A DNA stretch of 64,000 bases from Galeruca laticollis (taxonomy: Eukaryota > Arthropoda > Insecta > Coleoptera > Chrysomelidae): contig OY998180.1 in NCBI GenBank assembly GCA_963921935.1, positions 102,125,610-102,189,609 on the forward strand. Direction: 5' to 3'. Every line of letters starts with the position of its first letter. The first letter of the stretch is position 1. Position numbers and translations under genes: made by a program. Shown here in pieces: positions 10,029 through 20,500 of this stretch. Under the pieces are notes generated by a model. That model made no database searches. It saw only the letters and a program-made list of their open reading frames with translations, and was not told the origin of the DNA.

Positions 10029-11013
10029 GTTTTTCTAATTTCCCGAACTTCTTTCGAAAGACGGTTGCCAACCCTCGTACGTTCTTGATACGGGCGGAGA
10101 TGTTGTATGCCAGTGAATAATCTTCCGGGAGAGTGAACAAATCTTGTTGTTGTTCCGAAGTGACTCCATATCTAGCTTTCCCGGTACCTCCATACATGCC
10201 CATAAATTCATCGAAGGTAGGGTCAGACACATCTTGAATAAGGTTTACTCCTTCCTCCAGGTCATGGTCTCCTTCGAATTGCCCTAGTCGGTTTTGGTGA
10301 ACTACTTTTGGTTTTCCGTTGGGGATCTTGCTTATGCGATATATAACATCATTGATCCTTTTCTTGAATAAGTATGGACCTTCCCAGGATTTTTGTAATT
10401 TTGGAGAAAATCCTTTTCTCCTCGTCGGGTTGTGTAACCATACTTTGGCCCCTTCTTTAAAACCGTCTTCTGTGGCCTGCGTGTCGTACTGACTTTTCAT
10501 TCTGTCGCTGGCATCTTGAAGATTTGTTCGAACTAATTCATGAATATCATCCAGCCTTCTTCTCAATTGGATCACGTAGTCTTCGCCTGCTAGATCTTCT
10601 CCAGGCCGACAGCCAAATTCCAGGTCACAAGGAAGCCTCATTTCACGTCCAAACAGGATTTTCGCCGGTGATTCACCCGTGGATTCATTGACGGCGAATC
10701 GATAAGCCAATGTGAATAGGGAAAGATACTGGTCCCAATATCTCTGATGGCTGGATACTACTTTGGACAGGTATTTTCCAATAGTCCTGTTCATTATCTC
10801 GATCATTCCATCCGAATGTGGATCTAATGCTGTTGTCCTGGTCTTCTTCATTCCCAGCTCTCGTAAATCTCCTGGAATAGATGACTTTCGAAATTTCTTC
10901 CCTGGTCGCTGTGGACTTCCAAGGGCACTCCATATCGGCTGATAAATTATTTCACCAATACATCTGCTACAGTTGTGGCCTCTTGGTTCGGGATAGCGTA
11001 AATTTCCACCCAT
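10003..11013 (-). pseudogene. Gypsy integrase C-terminal part fused to macrodomain N-terminal half (copy B)
   Basis: 336 residues. The first 60 or so are an out-of-frame reading of the integrase core. From GMKKTRTTAL onward it is the true frame: DGMIEIMNRTIGKYL holds the core Glu, then ILFGREMRLPCDLEFG and the C-terminal domain (WEGPYLFKKRINDVIYRIS). After an acidic linker (EFMGMYGGTGKARYGVTSEQ) residue 291 starts DLFTLPEDYSLAYNIS, followed by GLATVFRKKFGKL. This is the order seen at the start of TARG1/OARD1-type macrodomains (D-L-F, S-L-A..I, V-F-K-K-K-F-G). The fusion to integrase is in one frame with no break, so the macrodomain is part of Pol. Confidence 0.75.
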
Positions 11014-11600
11014 TTTGTGAAATAATCCATTACAACCAGTATGTATTTGCTACCATTTTCTGTCGTCGGAAATGGTCCAGCGATATCTAAAGCAATCCTT
11101 TCGAAAGGGCTTCCAACATTGTACTGTTTCATGGGTGCCTTTCTCTTGCGATGTGGTCCATTACTCGTAGCACAAGTCGTACATTTCTTACACCAGTCCT
11201 TCACATCGTCGGAGCTGTTCATCCAATAAAACCTTTCACGGACTCGCTGAAGGGTTTTCTTCACTCCCAGATGACCTCCTGATGGACTGTCGTGGAACTT
11301 CTTCAGTACCTCAGCCACTCTTGCTCTCGGGATAACTATCTGTCTTCTCTTCTCGGAACCATCATCGTTCTCAAGGATTCCTTTCAACTGAGCCCAATAT
11401 GCCTTAAGTGTCGGTGAAAAACTTGACACTTGTTGCCAGGTAGGTCGCCGATTTTGTTCCTTCCATTGCCGGATCATCTTCAGGTGAGGATCATTCTCCT
11501 GATCTTCTCTGATCCTGGTGGGTAACCATTCCTCGTTGACTACAGTAGTTCTTGAAACTGCAGCTTCCTTAGATTGCGCCTTGTTGCAGGGAGTCGGCAT
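10947..11600 (-). pseudogene. Gypsy integrase N-terminal zinc and core region (copy B)
   Basis: 217 residues. H103 and H110 (KFHDSPSGGHLG) with CKKCTTCATS at 137-146 form the HHCC zinc-binding domain. Residues 170-200 (LDIAGPFPTTENGSKYILVV, then MDYFTKWVEIY) begin the catalytic core with its first Asp. The frame runs out after VADVLVK. The second Asp region is visible only in another frame (EVHSDQG near 10915), showing a frameshift at about 10945. Function in the family is insertion of the cDNA into chromosomal DNA. Confidence 0.9.
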
Positions 11601-11838
11601 TTCGGTGACTCACACCAGCTTGATGTTCGACGTTGAAATCGTACTCTTGAAGTCGCTCAATCCATTTAGCGATCTGGCCCTCGGGATTCTTGAACTGCAT
11701 CAACCACTTGAGTGCTGCATGATCAGTCCGGATTAAAAACTTCCTACCATAGAGATACTGGTAAAAGTGTTCCACGGACTTCACTCCCTCTGGTAATGGA
11801 TATCCTAATATCGGCGTGGAGGTTAAATACCTCGTCAA
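11569..11838 (-). pseudogene. Gypsy RNase H, catalytic core deleted (copy B)
   Basis: The peptide TRYLTSTPILGYPLPEGVKS jumps to VEHFYQYLYGRKFLIRTDHA, ALKWLM and RLQEYDF. In Gypsy elements the segment between PLPEG and the F-L-Y-G-R-F block holds the T-D-A-S motif and the ELLA glutamate. Here about 50 residues with those catalytic positions are missing. The stretch from 12010 to 11838 (FLGLCTYYRRFI region, the RT-RNase H connection) is readable but has stops. Confidence 0.85.
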
Positions 11839-12009
11839 GGTTTCAAAAGCCGTTTGACAGTCCTCGTCTCATTGGAAAGCTCTTGCTTCTTCTGTAAGTG
11901 GCGTTAGAGGCTTGGCAATATCTCCAAACTTCCTGATAAATCTTCTATAATACGTGCAAAGTCCAAGGAAACTCCTAATGTGATATTTGTCGGTTGGTTG
12001 TGGCCATTG

Positions 12010-13089
12010 CTAAATGGAAGCAATTTTCTCTGGGTCCTCTGCCACTCCTTCATTGCTCACTATATGACCTAGATAGTTAACTCGGTTTTGGAACAGCTGA
12101 CATTTCTTCGGGTTTAACATGAGCTGGGCAGCTTGGAGTCGTTTGAATACGTCTTCCAAATTCTTCAGATGTTCGTCAAATGTCTTTTCCAGTACTACGA
12201 TGTCGTCCAAATAGACCAGGCATGTCTTCCAAGATAACCCTCTCAAGACATTTTCCACGAGTCTTTCAAATGTCGGAGGCGCATTACAGAGCCCGAATGG
12301 CATGATGTTGAATTGCCATAATCCAGATCCGGTGGTAAGAGCAGTCTTCTCTTTATCTTCTGGGTCCATTTCCACTTGCCAATAACCAGACTTCAAGTCC
12401 AAGGTGGAAAACAGTTTGCCGCCGGCCAAAGTATCTAGCCTATCGTCAATTCGAGGCAGAGGATAGCTGTCTTTCTTCGTCACGTTGTTAAGCTGGCGAT
12501 AATCCACGCAGAATCTCGTAGTTCCATCCTTTTTCTTGACGAGCACTACTGGAGACACCCATGGACTAGTAGATGCTTCTATTACTTTTTCTTCTGCCAT
12601 CTCTCGAATTATTCTTTCAGCTTCCTCTCTCTTCGCTCGTGGAAGTCTTCGAGCTGATTGTCTAATTGGCTTAGCATTACCAGTATCGATTTGGTGTTTG
12701 ACGGCTGATGTTCTGCCAGTCTTTCCTCCTTTTGGTACGAATAAGTCTCGATACTGCAAGAGAAATTCTCTCATTCTCTTTTTTTCAGCTCGATCCAAAG
12801 ATTGACCAGCTACTGATAACATCTGTTCGAATCTGGCATTAGAATTGTCAGTGGTCGTTGTTTGACGAACTATAGACGTCACTGGTGCGCAGGATCCAAT
12901 CTTGGTTTCCTTCTTGATGGTAATTGGGTAATCGTTCACATTTATCAATCGTGCAGGGATCTCCTTCGCCGACGTAACCAATCCTTTCCCAATTAGTACT
13001 CCTTTGCAAACCTCCTCGTCGTGGTTCCTTGGTTCCATCATAACCGGTGTACCTTCCTCCATGATTCCCTGTAGCCGTGCTACTATCAT
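12010..13089 (-). CDS. Gypsy reverse transcriptase (copy B)
   Basis: 359 residues open. Residues 130-200 hold HQIDTGNAKPIRQSARRLP, then SPWVSPVVLVKKKDGTTRFC and the DYRQLN box. FSTLDLKSGYWQVEMD is near 227-242, NIMPFGLCNAPPTFERLVE near 261-279 and the catalytic YLDD at 293-296. The end NRVNYLGHIVSNEGV is the usual RT tail. The part before residue 120 is the PR-RT linker. The polymerase domain itself looks intact, but flanking frames are broken, so no full Pol can be made. The substrate would be the element RNA primed by tRNA-Leu. Confidence 0.93.
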   Translation of the reverse strand: MIVARLQGIMEEGTPVMMEPRNHDEEVCKGVLIGKGLVTSAKEIPARLINVNDYPITIKKETKIGSCAPVTSIVRQTTTTDNSNARFEQMLSVAGQSLDRAEKKRMREFLLQYRDLFVPKGGKTGRTSAVKHQIDTGNAKPIRQSARRLPRAKREEAERIIREMAEEKVIEASTSPWVSPVVLVKKKDGTTRFCVDYRQLNNVTKKDSYPLPRIDDRLDTLAGGKLFSTLDLKSGYWQVEMDPEDKEKTALTTGSGLWQFNIMPFGLCNAPPTFERLVENVLRGLSWKTCLVYLDDIVVLEKTFDEHLKNLEDVFKRLQAAQLMLNPKKCQLFQNRVNYLGHIVSNEGVAEDPEKIASI

Positions 13090-13122
13090 GGTCTCGCTTC
13101 GTGCAGGTAGAACGGTATCTTC

Positions 13123-13476
13123 CTATACAGCTGCCAACACCGCGCTGCCTTCATATGGATGCAGGAATACCTCCTCGGAACCCACTTTAATGGTTCTGTT
13201 TCTAAAGTCTAATTGGAAATCATGTACATTCATTACGTCAATTCCCAGAATCACGTCTTCTTCAATGTCAGCTACGATTACCGTATGCGTGAACTTTTCT
13301 GCGCCAATTCCCAATTGGATTTGTGCCTCACCGTGAACGTTAGTACTCTCACCTGTGGTGGTCCGCAGTCGCAGTCTCGTTGGTAAAAGCTTCTTCTTGG
13401 AGTTTATTATTTCTGGTCGTATAATAGTTCTAGTTGCTCCAGTGTCTTCCAGCAGAGTATATATCTTGCCATTCAC
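13123..13476 (-). CDS. Gypsy aspartic protease (copy B)
   Basis: 117 residues. LLEDTGATRTII near residue 8-19 contains the D-T-G-A active site of retroviral-type proteases, and VILGIDVMNVHDFQLDF near 75-91 is the conserved I-L-G-x-D/N second block. It lies between the nucleocapsid zinc knuckle (about 13640-13700) and the RT and would process Gag and Pol. A stop at about 13122 separates it from the RT frame, which starts at 13089; this may be a mutation or a sequencing error. Confidence 0.9.
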   Translation of the reverse strand: MNGKIYTLLEDTGATRTIIRPEIINSKKKLLPTRLRLRTTTGESTNVHGEAQIQLGIGAEKFTHTVIVADIEEDVILGIDVMNVHDFQLDFRNRTIKVGSEEVFLHPYEGSAVLAAV

Positions 13477-13599
13477 TTCTCCATCTACATATACACTGTC
13501 GTTGCGACATCTGAGCGAAGCTATCAGTATGAGAGGGTCTTTGGAACGATCATGGGTCGGTGCTGCCCCCTCGTAGCCGACCCGTTCTAGTTTTCCTGT

Positions 13600-13739
13600 G
13601 ACTGGGGTTCTTGGTTTGCAGGAGTCTTGGGGCGCTTACATGAACTACGTACATGCCCTAGCTCGCCACAATTCCAGCATCTGATCTTTCTCGGCTTCTT
13701 GTCCATCACACCTTTGATCAAGCTGACGTTCTGGTCAAA
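13600..13739 (-). pseudogene. Gypsy nucleocapsid zinc knuckle (copy B)
   Basis: On the minus strand near 13700-13640 the text CWNCGELGHVRSSCK is a perfect C-x2-C-x4-H-x4-C knuckle, preceded by a basic stretch (KKPRKI). It is separated from the Gag ORF by a stop at 13740 (DED then TAG). It belongs to the same reading frame as Gag in the copy A arrangement. Confidence 0.8.
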
Positions 13740-14900
13740 CTAGTCCTCGTCGCCTTCTTCTTGGATGGTCCTAACTTTGTTGTAACCCGAAGCTTTCGTT
13801 GCTGCTTCATATTCAAGAGCAGCTGTCAATGCGTCAACTAATGTTTTGGGATGGGCTAAGCGAAGCGTCCTCTGCATATCGGGGTCACGTAAGCCATCAA
13901 TAAACGCCTGTATACCCAGACATTCCATCATATTCTCTGCTGCTGATGGATAAGCAAATCGAAAGAGTCGGGCAATATCCACTTCATATCCTTGAAGTGC
14001 TTCGTCACGTTTCTGCTTTCGGTTCTTCAGCTGGGATTGGTACAAATGTTCTAGATGTTCGTGACCATATCGCATGTCCAACCTCTTCTTCAGCTGCTCG
14101 AAATCATCCGTTTCTTCCAGAGGTTTCGTCTGAAGTACATCTAAGGCATCTCCCCGAATCGCGATAGTTAAGTTCACTGCCTTGTCTCTATCGGACCAAT
14201 TATTCACTCTAGCGGTTGCTTCGAATTGTTTCACATAATTGGTCCACGACATTTTACCATCGAACGTTGGGGCCTTGACTCGGGTAAAACTGCTAATGTC
14301 TTCAAACTTAGGTAGTGTTTCTGGCTTGCAAGGTTTCGTTTGCTCGGTCTTCTTTTCTTCCTCTGGCGTGCCTCGCGTTCTTGAATCGGCAATATTTTCC
14401 TCTAACTCCTTGATTTTCTCGTCTATCGCTGTAATCTTATTCTCGATTTTCTCGTCCATCGTTGACATCTTATTCTCGATTTCAGATTTTAGAGATGAAA
14501 TTTCATTTTCAACGTCAGCGGCAATGTCGCTTTTCATTAACATGATATCGGCAGATATATCGTTCTTCAAAGTAGAAATTTTCTCGTCCATATGAACAGA
14601 AATTTCATTCTTCATAGCAGAAATATCGTTCTTTATAGCCGAAATATCGCTTTTCACATTCGTGGAAATCTTCTCTTCCATGCCAGAAATCTTCTCGTCC
14701 ATGTTAGCCGAAATCTCATTCTTCATAGTAGAAATCTTCTCGTCATTAAATAAAACTGTTTCTGGATCAAAGCCGTCATTTTCCAGTGCCACTTTAAGTC
14801 TTTCTACTAACTCACTTTTCTTACCGGACGTTTCCAACTCACGATCTTCCAACTCTGCTCTTAATTCTGCCACTTTCAGATCCCTTAATCTCTTGGCCAT
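13740..14900 (-). CDS. Gypsy Gag with SAP-like domain and repeat-built coiled coil (copy B)
   Basis: 386 residues from the ATG at 14900, which lies 44 bp after the 5' LTR. Residues 6-40 form a SAP-type motif (LRDLKVAELRAEL, then KSELVERLKVAL), known elsewhere for binding AT-rich DNA. Residues 53-172 are heptad-like repeats of MKNEISANMDEKIS type predicted to form a long coiled coil. Residues 205-370 are a Gypsy capsid (VKAPTFDGKMSWTNYVKQFE, then GIQAFIDGLRDPDMQRTLR). The zinc knuckle follows after a stop. The copy A homologue has fewer coil repeats, so the coil length varies within the family. Confidence 0.88.
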   Translation of the reverse strand: MAKRLRDLKVAELRAELEDRELETSGKKSELVERLKVALENDGFDPETVLFNDEKISTMKNEISANMDEKISGMEEKISTNVKSDISAIKNDISAMKNEISVHMDEKISTLKNDISADIMLMKSDIAADVENEISSLKSEIENKMSTMDEKIENKITAIDEKIKELEENIADSRTRGTPEEEKKTEQTKPCKPETLPKFEDISSFTRVKAPTFDGKMSWTNYVKQFEATARVNNWSDRDKAVNLTIAIRGDALDVLQTKPLEETDDFEQLKKRLDMRYGHEHLEHLYQSQLKNRKQKRDEALQGYEVDIARLFRFAYPSAAENMMECLGIQAFIDGLRDPDMQRTLRLAHPKTLVDALTAALEYEAATKASGYNKVRTIQEEGDED

Positions 14901-14925
14901 TTTTACGTAGATATTTATTTATATT

Positions 14926-14944
14926 ACCCCACACCTGACACCAA
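14926..14944 (-). other. Primer-binding site, tRNA-Leu type (Gypsy copy B)
   Basis: On the minus strand the 5' LTR end ACATTACA is followed by TTGGTGTCAGGTGTGGGG, complementary to the 3' end expected of a tRNA-Leu with CCA. Confidence 0.7.
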
Positions 14945-15435
14945 TGTAATGTTTTTCTTATTTATTTAAACGGTAAACGGGTGGGATAAATTTTAAACAC
15001 TCGGTATGGCTACTTACTAATTTATTTAAACACTAAACTAGTCACTAACACTTAATTTATATATACTTAACTAATCACTTAATTATTAATTTATATCAAC
15101 AGTATATTCAGTCAAACTAATTTATATAAACACTTTATATTCACTTATTTACTTGTTTATCTCACGATGTCAAATTATCAACTAAACTTATCCGCTGATC
15201 GGTCCTATATTTATATTAAAGCCTTTTTTCCTAGAAAATTCAGGACTGCGGCTTAGACACACAAAAACAATTGGCTCTTGCATTTTCTAGATAAGTCTGG
15301 TCACAAAAACAATGTTTAGATAAGATAGTCGTAAACAGTTAAAAAAAACCTGCGTATCCGCCATAATTTTAATTTTCATACCTGGCTTAGACAGAGTCGG
15401 ATTTAGGGTCTATACCAGTGTGATGTTTCGTAACA
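14945..15435 (-). repeat. 5' LTR of Gypsy copy B
   Basis: 491 bp, TG...CA ends, pairs with 9173-9655. Followed on the right by GTAT (15436-15439), the target duplication. Confidence 0.92.
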
Positions 15436-15960
15436 GTATGATCCGAGTCTTTTCCAAAAGATCCAACATCTACGTAAGTAAAACAGAAGTTGGAGTCCGC
15501 TACTGCCAGTCAAGCTATAGAGATAAGTAGTATGTATGATATGATAAATGACATGATATTATTATGATATAGGCAAAATGACTTCACATAATTCGTATTT
15601 TATCTTTTTATTAATTATACCAAACAATAAATTTTGAAAATATATTAACTACTTACCTCAAAGGCTCAAAGTAACAGTCAGCATTTCCTCCAGTGGTATA
15701 GCTAATCTCATAACTGTGTCTTGATGCGTAATTATTTCTTTTATTTTGTAAAGCAATTCATCAAAAGATTGCAGAGACATAAGAAAATTAAAAAAATTTG
15801 ACATTGTCTTCATGAAGGCGATCATATAATGTGTAAAAGGCTCCTCGCAGCAGTTTTTCGCTATTTATGTGATGCACCCACCATTTTTGCCGCTTAATAG
15901 TTTTTTCCGCATTTTCAAAAATAAATAGGTAACAACTGCAATTTCTACGTCAAAAGAATA
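15436..15960 (-). pseudogene. PIF/Harbinger transposase, N-terminal and core parts
   Basis: Minus-strand text near 15900-15660 reads KRQKWWVHHINSEKLLRGAF, YTLYDRLHEDNVKFF, then LMSLQSFDELLYKIKEIITH and DTVMRLAIPLEEMLTVTLS. This is the canonical Harbinger N-terminus, and it ends at a GTAAGT donor (15656-15651). A second piece at 15520-15436 reads AVADSNFCFTYVDVGSFGKD, the second catalytic Asp region (VDVG). About 100 residues normally between them, with the first Asp, are missing. The Gypsy interrupts right after GKDSD, and the protein resumes at 9172 with IFKNSSLNH. Confidence 0.85.
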
Positions 15961-15981
15961 CAACGGTGTAACTACGTCCTA

Positions 15982-16016
15982 TCAGTTCGAATTTATACTC
16001 GGTACGATAAAGACGT
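15982..16016 (+). promoter_or_regulatory. Inr plus DPE internal promoter of the I-group element
   Basis: TCAGTT (15982-15987) fits the arthropod initiator TCAKTY. With the A at 15984 as +1, AGACGT falls exactly at +28 to +33 (16011-16016), matching the downstream promoter element RGWYVT. This TATA-less internal promoter architecture is established for insect I and jockey elements. It also sets the 5' end of the element. Confidence 0.75.
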
Positions 16017-16131
16017 TAGTTCTGAGTGTCGAATATAAGCGGATATTATTAATACTGATAAAATAGTTTTGATTTGGATTTTTAATTTTATTATTAGTGA
16101 AAATAACATTCAGTGACTGTAACAGTGACTA

Positions 16132-17503
16132 TGGAAGACGATTCTCCCCCTAATAAAGGGTGAACAAACAATAATAATGTAAATAACGGGAAGGTGCCCT
16201 CACAAATGATCAACACTGAAAAAGTTGTCCTGACTGGTAAAGAAAACAACAACCAGTTAGCCGAAAAAGTAATTAGTGATAAAAGACAACAAAAAAGTAA
16301 GGTGTTTAATTTACAAAAACGAAATTTATATTTGGAAATTGTTTATGTATTTATTGAAAGGGTCAATTATCAAAATATTGGCAAATTACATCCCATGGCC
16401 GTAGGTCATATCCTACACAAAAACAATATTCAAAATATAATGAAAATTGATAATGTGGGCAAAAATAGAATTAGAGTTCAAGTTAAAAATATATCTGATG
16501 CTAATAAACTTGTTACTAATCCTGATCTGATCAATGAACATTTAAAAGCGTACCTACATACCAAATAATTTGCTAAATAGAAAAGGAGTAATAAAAATGT
16601 TGATACTATTTTTGATGAAAAATATTTATTCAGTAACTTTCTCTCTCCTATAACTATTTCAGATATTAGTAGAATTAAAAGAAAAATAACACGTAATAAT
16701 GAAACAATTTTAGTACCAAGACAATCTGTAATTGTCCCGTTTGAGGGTAATAAACTACCGTCCGTCATATACATAAATTCTGTAGCATGTAATGTTGAAC
16801 CATGTATACATAAAGTTACGCAATGTTTTAAATGTCTAAAATACGGCCATGTAGCAAAACAATGTCGCAGCACTACAGCACTATGTATAAACTGTGGAAA
16901 AAAACGCATATCTGCCGTGATCCACAAGATAGTTGCTGCATACATTGTAAAACTAACACGCATAAATCAATATCCAAAACTTGCACCGCTCATATCAAAC
17001 AACAAGAAATTAAAAAGAAGATGGCTGAGGACAACTTAACATTCTTAGAAGCTAAACGGATGAATAACAATTCTTATGCCAATATAGTCAAAACCAACAA
17101 TAGATTTCAGACACTAACGACATTAGAGGAACAAGAGTTCCCCTCTCTTCCAAATCCAAACGCCAAACATAGAAAAAGTAATACCTACTCCTCGACAACA
17201 ACAGCAAGTACTCATAATACAGAAAATCATGGAAATAGTCGCAGCGTAACACAGTCAGAATTTAATGACCAGAAGAAACGAAAAGCCTCATCCCCCATTA
17301 CAGAAGTCGATGTTTCACCTACGTATTCATTCAGATTCGGACCTGATAAACCAATTACTCACCCATCCAGAAACAATACTAAGAATTCCGAGACTCAAGA
17401 AGATCTAGCAGAAAAAGTTCTAGTAGCAATCCAAAAGGTCCTCAGCTCAATAAACTCATTCGAAGAACTTTCCTCAATAGATGTTAAATATATTATTTTC
17501 TAG
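16132..17503 (+). pseudogene. ORF1 (Gag-like, CCHC knuckles) of the I-group element
   Basis: The likely start is the ATG at 16132 (MEDDSPPNKG, then a stop), followed by the frame 16194-16568 and further pieces to 17503. A RRM-like/pre-zinc segment (NVGKNRIRVQVKNISDANKL) is followed by CFKCLKYGHVAKQC at about 16830-16870. A second knuckle follows (CINCGKK, then HICRDPQDSCCIHC in the shifted frame 16832-17503). The tail SYANIVKTNNRF is typical of I-type ORF1. At least three frame breaks are present. In live elements this RNA-binding protein coats the transcript. Confidence 0.8.
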
Positions 17504-17535
17504 TAGTGAAGAACCTGGACAAGAGACTATTATGA

Positions 17536-20500
17536 TTGACGATGAATTTGAAGAATACTAATAACTTGAATATTCTTCAGTGGAACGCATGTTCCGCTGT
17601 ATCCAATAAAAACAGTCTGATTAATATATTATCTAATCTTAGAATTGATATCGCTTTAATATCAGAAACGTGGTTTAATCCAAATAAATCTTATACATTT
17701 CCTGGTTATCATATTGTACATAGAGATAGACTTGATGCCACCACTGGGGTGGCAATACTAATAAAAAACACTATAAAATACAAAAAAAAGGTTATCGAGG
17801 GTATCAATGAGAATATGCAAGCTTGTGCAGTTCAAATAATTGGCGCAGACTTCAGTCTTACATTGATTTCAATTTATTGTCCACCAGACGCTAAAATGAG
17901 TACACAACACTTCATGAAACTTTTTGAATATGCCGATCAGTCCACTTTAATTGGAGGCGATTTCAATGGACATCACGGATTATGGGGATCTTACAAAACC
18001 AATACATCAGGAACAAACATTGTAAATGCCTTAAATCAGTCTAACAACATGATACTATTAAACGATGGATCATCAACTAAGATATCAAGAACAACCAATA
18101 AGTCGGCGATTGATCTAACATTCGCTACTTCCGACATTGCAAATGGAATTCATTGGCAAGTGTTACCAGACACCTTAGGATCAGACCATTATGCTATTCT
18201 AATTAATTTTCTTTACTCAGGAGCTCAAATAGAAACGATAATATATCCCACTACAAAATGGAATACTAAGAAAGCTAACTGTAAAAAATATAACTCAGTC
18301 TCTCAAAGTTATTTTAAGAAAATCCCAGAAACTTTTAATGACATAAATGAAAAATATGAATATTTCATGAAAGGTATAGAACTTTCAGCTTCTGTGGCTA
18401 TACCAGTGAAAAAAAAGTTTAAAATAAACAAACCACCCCCACCACCCTGGTGGGATATTGAGTGCGATTGTGCTACAGAACGCAGAAAAAAAGCAATTAG
18501 TGCATATTAACCGTCTAAGTTCATCGGAGAATTATATTATAGTCAACAAAGAAATTGCTGCAACAAAACGATTCCTAAAAATAAAAGCCAAAAATTATTG
18601 GATTACTTTTTGTAATAAATTAAATAAAAATACAACTAGTACAGAATTATGGCAACAAGCTAAAATAATGCAGAGAATCACAATAGGTAGTAATTCAAAC
18701 AACAAAACATGCAAAAACTTCGATTGGGTTGAGGAATTTATGAATAAAATCGCACCTTGCTCAGTATCTCAAGAATTTACAAATATTAATGAAGAAGAAG
18801 ATGATACAGATAATGAATTATTTAACAAACCCATAAATTATAGTGAATTATCATTCGCTCTTAAAAAAACTAATAATACGTCACCTGGCATAGATCAAAT
18901 TACATATGACATGATATGGAATTTAGCACATAACGCAAAATTGTTTTTACTAGAAATATACAACGATGTCTGGATTCATAATAATATCATTGAAGATTGG
19001 AAAAGATCAATAGTAGTACCCATACCTAAAAACGGAAAAAGTCCTGACTTAGCCGACTCATATCGACCCATAACTTTGCTGTCATGTATATTGAAAACAT
19101 TTGAGAGACTTATCAGAGATTAGAATTTTTCATGATTTCTAAATCAACACTTCCTTCGGGTCAATATGGTTTTAGAAGAGGATGTAATACCAATGATGCC
19201 ATATTACTGGTGACCGATACACAAATATGTTTCTCAAAAAATCATTACTTAGGAGCAGCATTTCTCGATATTAAGGGAGCATATGATTCGGTTGACTTAG
19301 TATTTTTACGGGAAAAGTTAATCAATATTGGGATACCAAGAAGAATTTTGTAATGTAATGTGTAACCTGTTTAATTATAGAAAAGTTTATGTCATATATA
19401 TAAACAATTCACTTACCAACCCTCGAAATACTTCCACAGGATTACCTCAAGGAGCAGTACTTTCTCCATTATTATTTAATATATTCACAGCAAGTCTCCA
19501 TGAAGAAATTAACTACAAACTAATCCAATATGCGGATGACTTTGTAGTGTATAACTCCGATAAAACCTTACCAAATACTTTGACAAATTTAAAGGAATCG
19601 GTCATCTCCATCACACAGAAATTAGACTCATTAGGCTTTCTGGTTACTCCTGAAAAATCGAGTATTATGTTTTTTACACGCCATAACTTACCACACATGG
19701 TCAATATTACAATAAACGAGATCCCATACCCAGTCTCAACATCAGTTGTTTACCTTGGTATTACTTTAGATAAAAAACTTACTTGGAAAAGTCATGTGGA
19801 GAGTATTATTACAAAATGCAATAAAGGTTTAAACTTCCTAAAATTAATACGAAGGACATGGTGGGGAGCCGACCCTCATACTTGCATAACTTTCTACAAA
19901 ACATATATAAGATCGATTATAGATTATGGATGTACTCTATATGGAACCGCTACTCCAAACTTACTAAAAAAATTAGAAATTGTACAGAACAATGCCATGA
20001 GACTTTCTATCGGAGCAATGAAATCTACACCAGTAGAAGCACTTCGAGTTGAAGCCTTAGAACCGCCATTAGAATTTCGTAGAACATTACTAACAGAAAA
20101 ATTAATTATTAAATCCCATTACAGACAGCCAGAAATTATTAAAAATATTTCGGAGTTAAATATATATGACCTTACGAACAAATATTGGGCCAAAAAACCT
20201 TCGCCCATTACATGCCAGGCATTTAGGGAATTTAGGTGGTTCCAAGACATATGAACTTAATGATTTCTTCACATCACTGAAATACGTACATGTTGAAATT
20301 CCAAATTATAATCATAATATAATTATCAGTAAGAATATACTATCACATTATTTATCAAAATATGATAGTTGCATTAAAATATATACGGATGCCTCGAAAC
20401 AATCCAGTGGTGTAGGGTGCGCATTTTATGCCCCGTCAGTGAAGGTTCAAATGCAATTTAAACTTAATAACGCTACTTCTATTTTTTTCTGCAGAAGCAA

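Larger units (their letters stand above)
9173..15435 (-). mobile_element. Ty3/Gypsy LTR retrotransposon, copy B, nearly complete
   Basis: Two LTRs (14945-15435 is the 5' LTR and 9173-9655 the 3' LTR) start TGTTACGAAAC and end AACATTACA. They flank gag, protease, RT, remnant RNase H, integrase and a macrodomain/CCCH tail. The target duplication is GTAT at 9169-9172 and 15436-15439, inside the Harbinger transposase. A tRNA-Leu-type primer site and a purine tract are in the expected places. The LTRs differ by an 8-bp length change and scattered substitutions, so insertion was not very recent. Several frameshifts in pol make it non-autonomous now. Confidence 0.93.

Noticed and set aside
13946..14595. 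Plus-strand ORFs opposite the Gypsy gag
   Set aside because: Antisense shadows of the intact 386-residue Gag frame.
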